IMG/VR virus record: IMGVR_UViG_3300035698_004282
Location: 1 to 42,434 of that record
DNA from: a virus
DNA: 42,434 nucleotides
Direction: 5' to 3' (one strand)
A program made the translations under genes and the position numbers. How positions within the stretch are numbered: position 1 is the stretch's first letter; the number at the start of each line of letters is the position of its first letter. Shown one piece after another: positions 1 to 7,854 of this stretch. Below the pieces are notes generated by a model. That model was not told the DNA's origin and did not search any database. It worked only from the letters and a program-made list of their open reading frames with translations.

Positions 1-127
1 CCCTTGATGGGTGCATCAACCTTGCCGTCCAGTTTCTTAGCAGTTGTGGATTTTTTGCTCACTGCTCGCTGGATGTGCGCTGCGTTCAAGACACGTCCTT
101 CACCCTTCTTATCGTAGGCAAAGCAGA
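1..127. repeat. 127-bp exact terminal repeat, left copy
   Basis: Identical to the last 127 bases of the window (42308-42434). Both copies lie inside one leftward gene, which reads through the junction without a break when the contig is circularised. The length of 127 equals a commonly used maximum k-mer in short-read assembly, so this is most likely an assembler overlap showing a circular or permuted map rather than a physical terminal repeat. Confidence 0.95.
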
Positions 128-401
128 TAGTCCAGTTTTGCTGAGCCTTGTCTGTCTCAACCTTTGCCATTTTAGCACGGAGGCGCATGACTTGTGGACT
201 GGATGCACCATGCTCGAGAGCCATGGCAAGGGCACCAGCTTCGAAGCCTTTACGATTGTAAGATCCTGCCTTGGTTGCTACCACTGCCCTCATCTCAACA
301 GTGAAGACGTCATCACCGTTGCACGCCAGTGTGAACGCGTTGAATGCATGAATGCCTTTGTCAAAAGCTGCTTGGTTTGCTTGTGTCATTTTGTTAGTCA
401 T
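1..401 (-). CDS. Hypothetical early protein, 5' part of a junction-spanning gene (171 aa in total)
   Basis: I do not recognise this protein. The leftward frame starts at the ATG at 401 (MTNKMTQAN), with a GGAAG Shine-Dalgarno about 8 nt upstream; a second in-frame ATG lies at 389. It stays open to position 1 and continues at 42307, ending with TAA at 42193. The joined product is 171 aa: hydrophilic, Ala- and Lys-rich, ending in a Gln-rich tail (AQAQEQSKQ), with no membrane segment. It is the first gene after a sigma70-type promoter (449-476) and is followed by a hairpin terminator (42166-42183), so it is probably an early single-gene transcript. The first-expressed position suggests host takeover or regulation, which is only inference. 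Confidence 0.85.
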   Translation of the reverse strand, partial: MTNKMTQANQAAFDKGIHAFNAFTLACNGDDVFTVEMRAVVATKAGSYNRKGFEAGALAMALEHGASSPQVMRLRAKMAKVETDKAQQNWTICFAYDKKGEGRVLNAAHIQRAVSKKSTTAKKLDGKVDAPIK

Positions 402-448
402 TTTGTTTACTTCCTTTTTATGCCGGACCGGATGTCCTGCTTGCAATC

Positions 449-476
449 AATATAGTGGCTATTCAGACAAAGTCAA
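449..476 (-). promoter_or_regulatory. Leftward sigma70-type promoter
   Basis: On the minus strand TTGACT (476-471), a 16-nt spacer and TATATT (454-449). It lies about 48 nt upstream of the ATG at 401. Three other leftward promoters of the same kind (TTGACA-N17) occur at 31280, 40319 and 41387. Confidence 0.7.
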
Positions 477-522
477 GTAATAGCCATTAAATAATCAAAG
501 TTTATTCAAATTAATTCAGAGT

Positions 523-536
523 TGTAACCAGTTATA
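523..536. promoter_or_regulatory. TATAACYRGTTATA-type operator-like site
   Basis: TGTAACCAGTTATA, an imperfect palindrome upstream of the promoter at 449-476. It matches a family of sites at 39667, 41083, 41497, 41942 and 41972. Confidence 0.45.
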
Positions 537-590
537 TGTTTATTCTGTACAAACTGCGACCATTTGCTTAGCTCTCAGACGCATAGTTGT

Positions 591-799
591 TGTACTCCCT
601 AGAGTACATCCTGTAATGCCTTAGATAGTTATATCCTACATGTTGTAGTTCTTCCTACATGGTGTAATCCTTCTGTAATCCTAGCATAGTTGTTCTAAAC
701 CCTAGGCTACATCCTCTCTCACTCCCACTTCTCCCTGTCCTACACCCTGTAGTCCTAGCATGCATGTTGTCCTACATGCTGTAGTCCTACCTCCGGTAG
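591..799. repeat. Array of CTACA-N3-TGTAG inverted repeats
   Basis: Short inverted repeats with 5-bp arms and a 3-nt spacer: 636-648 (CTACA-tgt-TGTAG), 655-667 (one mismatch, TGTAA), 740-752 (CTACA-ccc-TGTAG), 772-784 (CTACA-tgc-TGTAG) and 787-799 (CTACC-tcc-GGTAG). A related 7-bp-arm palindrome, TGTACTC-ccta-GAGTACA, lies at 591-608. Several right arms are followed by TCCT. Intact units are 15 to 73 bp apart and half-sites (TGTAATCC, GGCTACATCC) fall between. Geometry and clustering fit binding sites for a dimeric protein or an iteron-like origin. Confidence 0.7.
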
Positions 800-906
800 T
801 CCCTGATTCAATTAGCTCAGCTCAGCCCTGAAACTAGGGGGCGGGGGGGCTGTACAGGCACGGAATAATCGAGTAAAGACACTCACACTGAAGCGGGTAG
901 GATTCT

Positions 907-928
907 AGCCTTCCAAAAAAGGAAGGCT
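907..928. terminator. Hairpin, 8-bp stem with A6/T6 loop
   Basis: AGCCTTCC, a loop of six A and GGAAGGCT form a perfect 8-bp stem. Read leftward the loop is T6. No T-run follows on either strand, so terminator function is uncertain. Confidence 0.35.
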
Positions 929-1071
929 CAAATTCCAGTAAAAAAAGCATAATACGACTAGGCCCAAATAAGGGCCAATTAGTACATATTGGATGAACCA
1001 TCGTGCATAATATTAGGGGGAACAGGGTATTAAAAATAGTTGGGGCTCGATGGGTGCTAAATCCCGAGAAA

Positions 1072-1083
1072 GTTCCTAGGAAC
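1072..1083. repeat. Dispersed palindrome GTTCCTAGGAAC, intergenic
   Basis: Perfect 12-bp palindrome. The flanks extend the symmetry imperfectly (CGAGAAA on the left, GTTTCG on the right). It lies in the divergent control region, between the CTACA array and the rightward promoter. Confidence 0.9.
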
Positions 1084-1313
1084 AGTTTCGAGGAAAAATA
1101 AATGAAAATAAATCACTCATTAAATCAATGGCTTACCCTTCGGGTGCCAAAAGTTATGCATTTTTTACACATAGGGGTAGGGAGACAGTAAATCTGTCAC
1201 CGAAATAGGAATGATTTATAGGGGTTCCTGCCCTATCAAAATAACAATCGGAACCCATGTGCCTAGAAGGGCACATATATATAACTAATAACTAATTAGC
1301 TGGCTATATATAG

Positions 1314-1343
1314 CTGACCTCTCAACGAGAGTCAGCCTATAAT
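1314..1343 (+). promoter_or_regulatory. Probable rightward promoter with an internal inverted repeat
   Basis: Consensus TATAAT at 1338-1343. Eighteen bases upstream is CTGACC (1314-1319), or TGACCT with 17-nt spacing, a 4/6 match to TTGACA at best. The spacer is filled by GCTGAC-c-TCTC-AAC-GAGA-GTCAGC (1312-1335), an inverted repeat with 10 paired bases and one bulge that could be an operator or a leader hairpin. The first late gene starts 110 bp downstream. Confidence 0.5.
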
Positions 1344-1453
1344 GTAGAAACTAGTTAGCCACCTGTTATACAAACACCCTAGGGGGTGTGTTAAACCTAA
1401 CCCTAGCGAATCTAGTACCTTGCCCAAGGATGGGCAGGTCAATATAGGACAAC

Positions 1454-1840
1454 ATGACAAAACCTGCACCCCAACCCACAGCTGTTGCCAAGGTCAAGAA
1501 GCCTGTTGGACACAACCTGAAGGGTCGTCCCAAAGGCGCCAAGAACAAGACAACCCTGTTCAAAGAAGTGATGAAGGAGGGGTTCGAGGAAGCACTGACA
1601 AAAGACTTCAAAGCAGTCATCAAGGTGGTGATTGATAAGGCGAAGGGAGGTGATATGTCTGCGGCAAAAATGCTGATGGATCGCGTCGTGCCGGTGAGTA
1701 AAGCAGCTGACTTGGATGATTTAGCCTCTAAGGGCGTGAGTATTTCAATCAGGATTGGTAAAATGGATGAAGACCCCTACGGGGAAAAGGCAGCCATTGA
1801 AGGAGAGTTCACTACGGTGGATGAGCAAGAGTCCAGTTGA
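1454..1840 (+). CDS. Putative small terminase / DUF5681-like protein (128 aa)
   Basis: First gene of the rightward unit. A Lys- and Pro-rich N-terminus leads into GRPKGAKNKTT (about residues 25-35), typical of short phage DNA-binding proteins with a GRPKG-KNK motif that often stand near the packaging genes. A helical segment (about 36-80) and an acidic C-terminus follow. The ATG at 1454 has AGGA about 5 nt upstream. The next gene follows closely. A small terminase role is inferred from position and the motif; it could equally be another DNA-binding protein. Lower start codons in other frames here are shadows. Confidence 0.6.
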   Translation: MTKPAPQPTAVAKVKKPVGHNLKGRPKGAKNKTTLFKEVMKEGFEEALTKDFKAVIKVVIDKAKGGDMSAAKMLMDRVVPVSKAADLDDLASKGVSISIRIGKMDEDPYGEKAAIEGEFTTVDEQESS

Positions 1841-1896
1841 CAGGACAGTATGTCATCGACCTTGAAGAGGGTCTGTACTTTTCGGAGAGTAGCACA

Positions 1897-2052
1897 ATGA
1901 AGAACAAAGGAAATGGTTTGGGTGAGAACAACGCTAAGAGCTGGAATCCAAAGTCCATGCGTGACGACAGATGGGCCGGAGCTGGTCAAAAGAATGTTCC
2001 ATCTGAACATCGTAAGGGCGCAGGCCAGAAGGGCAGCGGCAAGTCGAAGTAA
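1897..2052 (+). CDS. Small basic hypothetical protein (51 aa)
   Basis: Not recognised. The ATG at 1897 has a good GGAGAG ribosome site 8 nt upstream. An in-frame TTG at 1837 would overlap the preceding gene and extend the product to 71 aa, but it lacks a clear ribosome site. The product is Asn-, Gly- and Lys-rich, probably disordered, and ends GQKGSGKSK. Basic composition would suit a nucleic-acid or virion-associated role, but this is only a guess. Confidence 0.55.
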   Translation: MKNKGNGLGENNAKSWNPKSMRDDRWAGAGQKNVPSEHRKGAGQKGSGKSK

Positions 2053-2063
2053 GTCAGGCGAGC

Positions 2064-2086
2064 AGCCTCCCCTCTCGGGGGAGGCT
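2064..2086 (+). terminator. Strong hairpin without a U-tract
   Basis: AGCCTCCCC (2064-2072), loop TCTCG and GGGGAGGCT (2078-2086) form a perfect 9-bp stem 11 nt after the stop of the 51-aa gene. No T-run follows, so it may be an RNA-stabilising or processing element rather than an intrinsic terminator. Confidence 0.45.
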
Positions 2087-2182
2087 CAGAAGCCAAAGCG
2101 TCAACACTTGAATCATGACGATAAACATTAGGATTCTATCGGGGCGGGACCTCTCGCTCCACCAAACATTTAAGGAATCGAT

Positions 2183-2230
2183 ATGAACACAAGAGCAACT
2201 TTAGGTTCGATTCCTAGGATGCCTTGGTAA
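2183..2230 (+). CDS. Possible 15-codon peptide upstream of the 80-aa gene
   Basis: An ATG at 2183 preceded by AAGGA (7-8 nt upstream) opens a 15-codon frame ending TAA at 2228-2230. The peptide ends SIPRMPW. Its ATTCCTAGGATG segment (2210-2221) looks like a decayed copy of the dispersed GTTCCTAGGAAC palindrome. It could be a leader peptide or chance; nothing besides the ribosome site supports translation. Confidence 0.25.
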   Translation: MNTRATLGSIPRMPW

Positions 2231-2254
2231 GGCACCACACACACAGGAAACACC

Positions 2255-2497
2255 ATGGCAACAGTAGCAGAGAAGGCTAAGCAGCGCATCAAGTTTGGTA
2301 AGAACGGCATCAAGGACGGGAATGGTCGAGTCATTCGTACTGACCATATGTCCTTGGGAGATGCTATCAGCGACATGCTGGACGGCACCCCTTCACGACT
2401 AGAGAATATGGACAAGACAATCGATGAGGCTGTCGACCCATTGGCTGCCCTAAAGGCACGTCAAGACAAGATTGCAGGAAACACAAGACGGACATAA
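2255..2497 (+). CDS. Hypothetical protein (80 aa)
   Basis: Not recognised. The ATG at 2255 follows AGGAAA with suitable spacing. The product is charged and soluble, starts MATVAEKAKQRIKFG and looks helical in its C-terminal half (ENMDKTIDEAVDPLAALKAR). It ends 3 nt before the fibre gene, so it is expressed with the packaging and fibre genes. A small virion or packaging-accessory protein is possible. Confidence 0.6.
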   Translation: MATVAEKAKQRIKFGKNGIKDGNGRVIRTDHMSLGDAISDMLDGTPSRLENMDKTIDEAVDPLAALKARQDKIAGNTRRT

Positions 2498-2500
2498 GCC

Positions 2501-3769
2501 ATGCCAATTGAGAGTAGTAAAACTAAGACATCCACATGGCGTAGGTACGTTAAGGATGCTGTTGAGAACTCCGGTGGCATCGATCAGATCGGCTCTATTG
2601 TAGGCTTCTCTTTCGCTACTGCTCGAGTGGGCTGGCTCTACTGTGACGGCAGTGCCGTATCTCGAACCACCTACTCTGATCTATTCGCTGCGCTTGGTGA
2701 TGATTATGGTGCTGGTGATGGATCAACCACCTTCAACCTCCCCGACTACCGTGGGGAGTTCCTTCGTGGACAAGCCGACGGAGAGACAACTGATCCAGAC
2801 AGAGCATCCCGTACAGACCGCGGCGACGGTACTGGCGGTGATGTCATCGGTTCAAAGCAAGCTGGTGCCAACCTGAGTCACACTCACGCAGCGGCAGGTA
2901 CTCACACGCACACTACCTTAGTTCGTGATGTACAGTCCAACGACCCCGCGCACTTTGACAATGCGAACGAACAGGGCTACGCTTACGCAAACCGCACCTC
3001 ATCAGACGCCGGTAGCCACAGCCACGCAGCGGATGGCGGCAACGAGGCTCGTCCTACTAACATATATGTTCGATACTACATATGTGCAGTCATCACCGTA
3101 ACTGGCCCCACTGGCCCCACTGGCCCGACAGGAGACACAGGTCTGACTGGAGACACAGGCTTAACAGGTGCTCAAGGTGATCAGGGCATCCAAGGTGTGC
3201 AAGGCGACACAGGTTCAACTGGCGACACAGGAGCAACAGGTGCTCAAGGTGTGCAAGGCATACAGGGAGTCACGGGTGACACAGGTCTGACAGGGGCCAC
3301 TGGCCCAGCAGGGGCAGGTATCGTCATCCAAACAGCATTTTTGATCGACTCGGCCTTGAGAAGTGGCACTACTACGATATCAGTAGATAACTCCATCCCT
3401 CAGAAGACAGAGGGGAATCAATGGATGACGTTAGCCTTCACACCCACATCAGCTACAAGTCTGTTAAAGCTTGAAATTAATGGACACCAAGCGCACACGG
3501 CTCCGGCATGGCAATCCCTGTCACTCTTCCAAGATGACATTACCAATGCCATCGCTTCTACGATGGTTTTTAATTCCATTGCAACAGGAGTCGCGAACCA
3601 GTTCTTCAATCACGTCATGGTGGCAGGAACCACGGATGAGATTGTATTTAAAGTCCGAGGGGGAGGGCATGTTGCCGGGTCCTGCATATGGAATGGAAAT
3701 ACAACGATTAGCCGGCTTCAAGGTGGGGTCATGGCTTCCTCAATCATCATCACAGAGTATGCACAGTAA
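2501..3769 (+). CDS. Tail fibre with collar domain and collagen-like repeats (422 aa)
   Basis: Likely receptor-contacting virion fibre. An N-terminal phage tail collar domain is recognisable by [36 protein letters not shown] and the His-rich [12 protein letters not shown] segment. A collagen-like Gly-X-Y tract follows, about residues 201-273 ([26 protein letters not shown]), and then a beta-rich C-terminal domain of about 145 residues that may be a C1q/TNF-like trimeric head. In many fibres the collar lies near the C-terminus; here it comes first. The gene sits ahead of the terminase, unusual for a T7-like order, and its TAA overlaps the terminase ATG (TAATG). Confidence 0.85.
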   Translation: MPIESSKTKTSTWRRYVKDAVENSGGIDQIGSIVGFSFATARVGWLYCDGSAVSRTTYSDLFAALGDDYGAGDGSTTFNLPDYRGEFLRGQADGETTDPDRASRTDRGDGTGGDVIGSKQAGANLSHTHAAAGTHTHTTLVRDVQSNDPAHFDNANEQGYAYANRTSSDAGSHSHAADGGNEARPTNIYVRYYICAVITVTGPTGPTGPTGDTGLTGDTGLTGAQGDQGIQGVQGDTGSTGDTGATGAQGVQGIQGVTGDTGLTGATGPAGAGIVIQTAFLIDSALRSGTTTISVDNSIPQKTEGNQWMTLAFTPTSATSLLKLEINGHQAHTAPAWQSLSLFQDDITNAIASTMVFNSIATGVANQFFNHVMVAGTTDEIVFKVRGGGHVAGSCIWNGNTTISRLQGGVMASSIIITEYAQ

Positions 3770-5049
3770 TGGAACTAGACTTCAGTCTACACAACAAGCA
3801 GCTTGAGATTTTCAAATCGAAGGCTCGCTTCAAGATTGTAGCAGCAGGCAGACGTGGTGGGAAGTCCTACCTATCGGCCGTAACGCTACTGATCGAAGCA
3901 CTGAAGGAGGAGAACCGTTTTGGTATTCCCTTGAAGGGGAAGGAAGTTTGGTATGTAGCTCCCACCTACCAGCAGGCCAGAGACATCATCTGGAACCTGC
4001 TGAAAGAACTAGGTCAGCCTGTAATTGACCAAGTGTATGAGAACACATCTACGATGCGACTCATCAATGGACGGACTATCAAGCTGAAAGGCTCTGACAG
4101 ACCGGACACCCTCCGCGGAGTGTCACTGGCGTATGTCGTTCTAGACGAGTACGCCTTCATGAAACCGGAGGTTTGGGATATGATCATAGGGCCTGCATTG
4201 GCAGATACACGTGGAGAAGCTCTCTTCATTGGTACTCCAGCAGGCAAAAACCATTTCTACATGTTGTGGGATGAAGCCGCCACTGACTCCGACGAGGAGT
4301 GGGAATCATTTCACTTCAACAGCTTGGACAATCCTCTGATCAGTCAGAAGGAATTGGACAAGGCTCGCAACCGCATGAGTAAGGAAGCGTTTCGACAGGA
4401 GTTCGAAGCATCGTTTGAAGCTGCCGGTGGCGGCGCCTTCAACTCTGATGACTTCCAGTACGCAGACAAGTCTCCCGAAGTGGGAGATATTTTCATTGCA
4501 GTTGACCCTGCCGGTTACGGCACGGGGCAAGGACTCTCCAAAGCAGCAGCAGCAAAACTGGACGAGTGTTCTATTGCTGTCGTTGAAGTGAGCACCCAAG
4601 GCTGGTTTGTTCACGACATGGTGCACGGACGATGGGGCGTGAGGGAAACTTCCATCAAGGTGATTCGTGCAGCCCAGCAGCACAAGGCATCCGTCCTCGG
4701 AATCGAGGCAGGAAGTTTGAAGAACGCCATGATGCCCTATCTGGAAGACCAGATGAGACGCCTGAACTCCTATCCGAATGTCCAGCCACTGAAGCATGGT
4801 GGTCAGAAGAAGGAAGAGCGCATCATTTGGAGTTTGCAAGGCCGGTTCCAGAACAAGAAGATTTGGTTTAAGAAGGGCGCCCCTTGGCTTCCTTGGTTGG
4901 AAGGCCAGCTCCTCGACTTCCCCAACAAGATGAGTCACGACGATGGGCCAGACAGCTTGGCATACATCGACCAGCTCGGCACAGCCATCTACAACCACGG
5001 CTGGCACGAAGAAGATTATGAAGCACTCGACATGGTGTCGGGCTACTAA
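3769..5049 (+). CDS. terL: Terminase large subunit (426 aa)
   Basis: ATP-driven DNA packaging motor and headful or terminal nuclease acting at the portal. Walker A is AAGRRGGKS (about residues 25-33), Walker B YVVLDEYAF with D126-E127, and a coupling motif FIGTPAGKN follows (153-161). The C-terminal RNase H-like nuclease has IAVDPAGYG (D246), GIEAGSLKN (near 310) and GPDSLAYID (near 395). The length is normal for phage terminases. The start overlaps the fibre stop, and the portal follows after 11 nt with its own AAAGGAAA ribosome site. Confidence 0.95.
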   Translation: MELDFSLHNKQLEIFKSKARFKIVAAGRRGGKSYLSAVTLLIEALKEENRFGIPLKGKEVWYVAPTYQQARDIIWNLLKELGQPVIDQVYENTSTMRLINGRTIKLKGSDRPDTLRGVSLAYVVLDEYAFMKPEVWDMIIGPALADTRGEALFIGTPAGKNHFYMLWDEAATDSDEEWESFHFNSLDNPLISQKELDKARNRMSKEAFRQEFEASFEAAGGGAFNSDDFQYADKSPEVGDIFIAVDPAGYGTGQGLSKAAAAKLDECSIAVVEVSTQGWFVHDMVHGRWGVRETSIKVIRAAQQHKASVLGIEAGSLKNAMMPYLEDQMRRLNSYPNVQPLKHGGQKKEERIIWSLQGRFQNKKIWFKKGAPWLPWLEGQLLDFPNKMSHDDGPDSLAYIDQLGTAIYNHGWHEEDYEALDMVSGY

Positions 5050-5060
5050 AGGAAATATGC

Positions 5061-7070
5061 ATGGCAGACTTGAGCATTGTGGCAACTGATAACGACCTAG
5101 ACGACGACGAGACGAAAGTATCCGGCATCGAAGGCTGGGTCATGACTCGTGTCAAGGCATGGGAAGATCACAGGAACACCACATACAACGAGCGTTGGAA
5201 CGAGTACTACCGTCTATGGCGGGGGTTCTGGAACGCAAAGGACAAGAGCCGTAAGTCTGAGCGCAGCCGGTTAATCACTCCAGCACTGGCACAGGCAGTT
5301 GATGCCACAGTTGCTGAGCTGGAAGAAGCCACCTTTGGTGGTGGTAAGTGGTTTGATATCGATGACAACTTCACCGATAAGGACAAGACTGACGTTGCGA
5401 TGTTCCGTGACTCCATGCGTGAAGACCTCGACGCCGCTGGCGTACCTCAAGCAGTAGCTGAAATCTTCATGAACGGTTGCCTGTATGGCACCGGCATCGG
5501 GAAGGTTATTGTTCAAGAGAACGAGACTCGAAAGCTGGTTGCCGATTACATTGGTGACACTGAGATTGCCAATGCTGAATCCACACTCGACGTAGCTGTT
5601 GAGTGTAAACTTGTGGCTGTCTCCCCATTTGATTTTGTCATTGACCCCACAGCACGTGAGATCGATGATGCCCTCGGCATGGCTCACATCACTGAAGTGA
5701 GTCGCCACTCGGTGCAAGCCAAGATTGAGGACGGAACCTACAACGATGTCACCCTCGGTGGCTTCACTGACACAGTGGTCGGCGGCAGGAGCCACGACAA
5801 GCTGCTCATGACAGAGAGCATCCGTGACCAAGACAAGGTGATGCTTGTTGAGTACCATGGATTGGTTCCCCGGGAGATGATCCCCCTTGAGCTGGTTGAA
5901 GGCGAAGAGGAAGTTAGCCTGTTCGACGAAGACGACGAGCATGCTGGGATTGACGAAAACGATTTGATTGAAGCGATTGTCACAATCGCCAACGGCACTA
6001 CGTTGCTTCGTGCTATCGCTAACCCCAACATCATGAAGGATCGGGCATTCGTTGCCTATCCGCACGAGCGTGTGCCCAACCAGTTTTGGGGGCGTGGTGT
6101 AATGGAGAAAGGGTTCAACCCACAGAAGGCACTTGATGCTGAGCTTCGTGGGCGCATTGACGCAATGGCTTTGGCTGTACACCCAATGATGGGTATTGAT
6201 GCGTCACGCATGACACGTGGTGGGAACTACGGTGTGAGTGCAGGTAAGAACATCTACACAAACGGTGATCCGTCTACCGTCCTCCGTCCTCTACAGTTTG
6301 GGCAAGTGACACAAGCAACCTTCTCCCAATCGGGAGAACTCGAGCGCATGGTTCAAATGGCTACAGGTGCCATGGACTCTGCCACCCCTATCGGTGAGAA
6401 CCGTAGGAACGAGACATCCTCTGGCATGAGTATGATTATGTCAGGCAGCATCAAACGAACTAAACGAACGCTTGCTAACATAGAGCGCACCTTCATCAAG
6501 CCACTGGTACACAAGGCAGCTTGGAGATACATGCAGTATGCTCCTGACCGCTACCCTGTATCGGACATCAAGTGGAAGGTGTTGGCTAGCATGGGGCAGG
6601 TGGCCCGTGAAGTCGAGCAGCAGAATCTCACACAGATGATGCAGACGGTTCCACAAGAGTCACCGGCATTCTGGATGCTGCTGAAGGGAGTGTTTGAAAA
6701 CTCAGACCTCTCGAACAGAGAACAGATGCTCCCCCTCATCGACCAGATGATACAGCAGAGCATGCAGAAGCAAGCTGAACCTGAGAAGCCCGATCCTATT
6801 ATCGAAATTAAGATGAAGGAAATCGATCTCAAGGCACGGATTGCACAAGCTGAGTTGCAGCTTGATGCTAAGAAGAACGACAGTGAGGCGCAGAACAGAC
6901 TACAGAAGTTGATGCTTGAATATGAAAAGCTGAAGCTTCACGAGAGGTCGATCATTCTTGATGCTCGTATTGCCCTAGCTGGGCAAGAGCAGGACAGCAA
7001 TGTCACCCTGTTGCAGATGGGTGCCAGCGAACTCCAGTCAAGGCGTAAGGAAATAGGGAACAAGCAATGA
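5061..7070 (+). CDS. Portal / head-tail connector protein (669 aa)
   Basis: Dodecameric connector through which DNA enters and leaves the head. Length and sequence character (RLITPALAQAVDATVAELEE, a mid-protein acidic insert at about residues 270-300, and a long charged coiled-coil C-terminus rich in Gln, Lys and Glu) fit T7 gp8-type connectors in podoviruses. It directly follows terminase and precedes scaffold and capsid, as expected. The stop overlaps the holin start (ATGA), so the two are translationally coupled. Confidence 0.9.
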   Translation: MADLSIVATDNDLDDDETKVSGIEGWVMTRVKAWEDHRNTTYNERWNEYYRLWRGFWNAKDKSRKSERSRLITPALAQAVDATVAELEEATFGGGKWFDIDDNFTDKDKTDVAMFRDSMREDLDAAGVPQAVAEIFMNGCLYGTGIGKVIVQENETRKLVADYIGDTEIANAESTLDVAVECKLVAVSPFDFVIDPTAREIDDALGMAHITEVSRHSVQAKIEDGTYNDVTLGGFTDTVVGGRSHDKLLMTESIRDQDKVMLVEYHGLVPREMIPLELVEGEEEVSLFDEDDEHAGIDENDLIEAIVTIANGTTLLRAIANPNIMKDRAFVAYPHERVPNQFWGRGVMEKGFNPQKALDAELRGRIDAMALAVHPMMGIDASRMTRGGNYGVSAGKNIYTNGDPSTVLRPLQFGQVTQATFSQSGELERMVQMATGAMDSATPIGENRRNETSSGMSMIMSGSIKRTKRTLANIERTFIKPLVHKAAWRYMQYAPDRYPVSDIKWKVLASMGQVAREVEQQNLTQMMQTVPQESPAFWMLLKGVFENSDLSNREQMLPLIDQMIQQSMQKQAEPEKPDPIIEIKMKEIDLKARIAQAELQLDAKKNDSEAQNRLQKLMLEYEKLKLHERSIILDARIALAGQEQDSNVTLLQMGASELQSRRKEIGNKQ

Positions 7071-7255
7071 CAAATCACCTAGGGGACACAGCAGTGCATA
7101 ATGCAGGTTACGTGGCGGGATCAGCCACGGTTCTTCTCGGTATGAACGCAGAGCAGTGGGGAATTGTAGGAGTGTTGGTGGGTATTGGTTTCATGGTACT
7201 CACCTACGCAACGAACCTTTACTTTAAATGCAAGGCCGATAAACGGCACAAATAG
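7067..7255 (+). CDS. Class II-type holin, HP1-holin-like (62 aa)
   Basis: Small inner-membrane protein expected to form lysis holes. A weakly hydrophobic N-terminal helix (AGYVAGSATVLLGM), the turn NAEQWG, a strong membrane segment (IVGVLVGIGFMVLTYATNLY) and a basic tail (KCKADKRHK) match short phage holins placed between portal and scaffold in T7-like phages. It overlaps the portal stop. A second holin candidate lies next to the endolysin at 20909. Confidence 0.8.
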   Translation: MTNHLGDTAVHNAGYVAGSATVLLGMNAEQWGIVGVLVGIGFMVLTYATNLYFKCKADKRHK

Positions 7256-7256
7256 T

Positions 7257-7268
7257 GTTCCTAGGAAC
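7257..7268. repeat. Dispersed palindrome GTTCCTAGGAAC, intergenic
   Basis: Perfect, extended to the 16-bp palindrome GTGTTCCTAGGAACAC (7255-7270). It sits 2 nt after the holin stop and about 40 nt before the next start. Confidence 0.95.
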
Positions 7269-7309
7269 ACATCACATAGACCCCCCGGGGATAATCTAAG
7301 GAGAGCAAG

Positions 7310-7591
7310 ATGAACGAAGTAGATCAGAAGCAACAGTATGAAGACTTTGAAGAGATGTTCCAAACTGCCGGTTGGAAAGAGTTGATGAAGCTCAGCAACG
7401 AGATGCACAAGAACATCATGGACAGCGCAGTCAATGCTGCTCCTTCGAACGACCAATGGCAGTTCCTGCGTGGGCAAGTAACCCAGCTTGATACTCTCAT
7501 TCAGTTCGAACCTTACATTGTCAACACGATGGTGCAGATGGACGCTGAAGCCAATTCAGATGAATATGAAGTCTCCGATTTGGAGGCGTAA
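7310..7591 (+). CDS. Hypothetical protein between holin and scaffold (93 aa)
   Basis: Family not identified. Strong ribosome site (AAGGAGAG) 5-6 nt before the ATG. The product is acidic and mainly helical (QYEDFEEMFQTAGWKELMKL), without Cys or membrane segments. Proteins of similar size stand between holin and scaffold in other podoviruses of this layout, as far as I recall. Its TAA overlaps the next ATG (TAATG). Confidence 0.75.
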   Translation: MNEVDQKQQYEDFEEMFQTAGWKELMKLSNEMHKNIMDSAVNAAPSNDQWQFLRGQVTQLDTLIQFEPYIVNTMVQMDAEANSDEYEVSDLEA

Positions 7592-7809
7592 TGATTCTTC
7601 TGGACTTTCAGTGCGATCAATGTGGAATCGTGGCAGAACAATTCGTACCCAGCGACACTCAGACCATGCCTTGTGCATGTGGGTGTCGTAACGCAAAGCG
7701 GATAATCAGTGGAACGAGCTTCGTGCTCGACGGGACTGATCCGGCATTTCCTACTGCATGGGACAGGTGGGGAAAGCAACATGAAAAAGCTGGTGGTCAA
7801 TCCGAGTAA
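7591..7809 (+). CDS. FmdB-type zinc-ribbon protein (72 aa)
   Basis: Two Cys pairs, FQCDQCG (about residues 7-13) and CACGC (about 28-32), followed by AKRIISG, match the FmdB-like small zinc ribbon family. The C-terminus (GTDPAFPTAWDRWGKQH) resembles phage members of that family. It starts in overlap with the 93-aa gene and lies upstream of scaffold. A structural or regulatory nucleic-acid-binding role is possible; the phage function is unknown. Confidence 0.75.
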   Translation: MILLDFQCDQCGIVAEQFVPSDTQTMPCACGCRNAKRIISGTSFVLDGTDPAFPTAWDRWGKQHEKAGGQSE

Positions 7810-7854
7810 TCGGCGCCTCAGTAAAACCGTAACCCCTTTGGGGTGGAAAATATT

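Larger units (their letters stand above)
477..1453. other. Divergent intergenic control region, about 1 kb, no convincing gene
   Basis: No open frame here has a credible start and ribosome site. The region separates the leftward early unit from the rightward late unit. It holds a TGTAACCAGTTATA operator-like site (523-536), the CTACA/TGTAG inverted-repeat array (591-799), a G-rich tract (about 836-849), an 8-bp hairpin with an A6 loop (907-928), a GTTCCTAGGAAC palindrome (1072-1083), hairpins at about 1218-1236, 1257-1276 and 1312-1335, and a TATAAT box (1338-1343). The density of repeats makes it the best candidate for a replication origin or master control region, though no direct origin signature was recognised. 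Confidence 0.7.

Noticed and set aside
1-127. True direct terminal repeat of a T7-like genome
   Set aside because: Length equals a typical assembly k-mer and the repeat lies inside a coding sequence that is intact only across the junction.
75-455. Rightward 126-codon open frame in the left end
   Set aside because: Lies antisense to the junction-spanning early gene and its promoter, has no ribosome site and a Cys-rich unlikely composition.
4306-5085. Long leftward open frame (259 codons) opposite the terminase
   Set aside because: Antisense shadow of the terminase gene; His/Val/Cys-rich product with no ribosome site and no conserved motif.
5511-5522. GTTCAAGAGAAC in the portal gene as another dispersed palindrome
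   Set aside because: Shares only the GTTC-N4-GAAC arms; the centre does not match the CYTARG core found in the other 19 sites.
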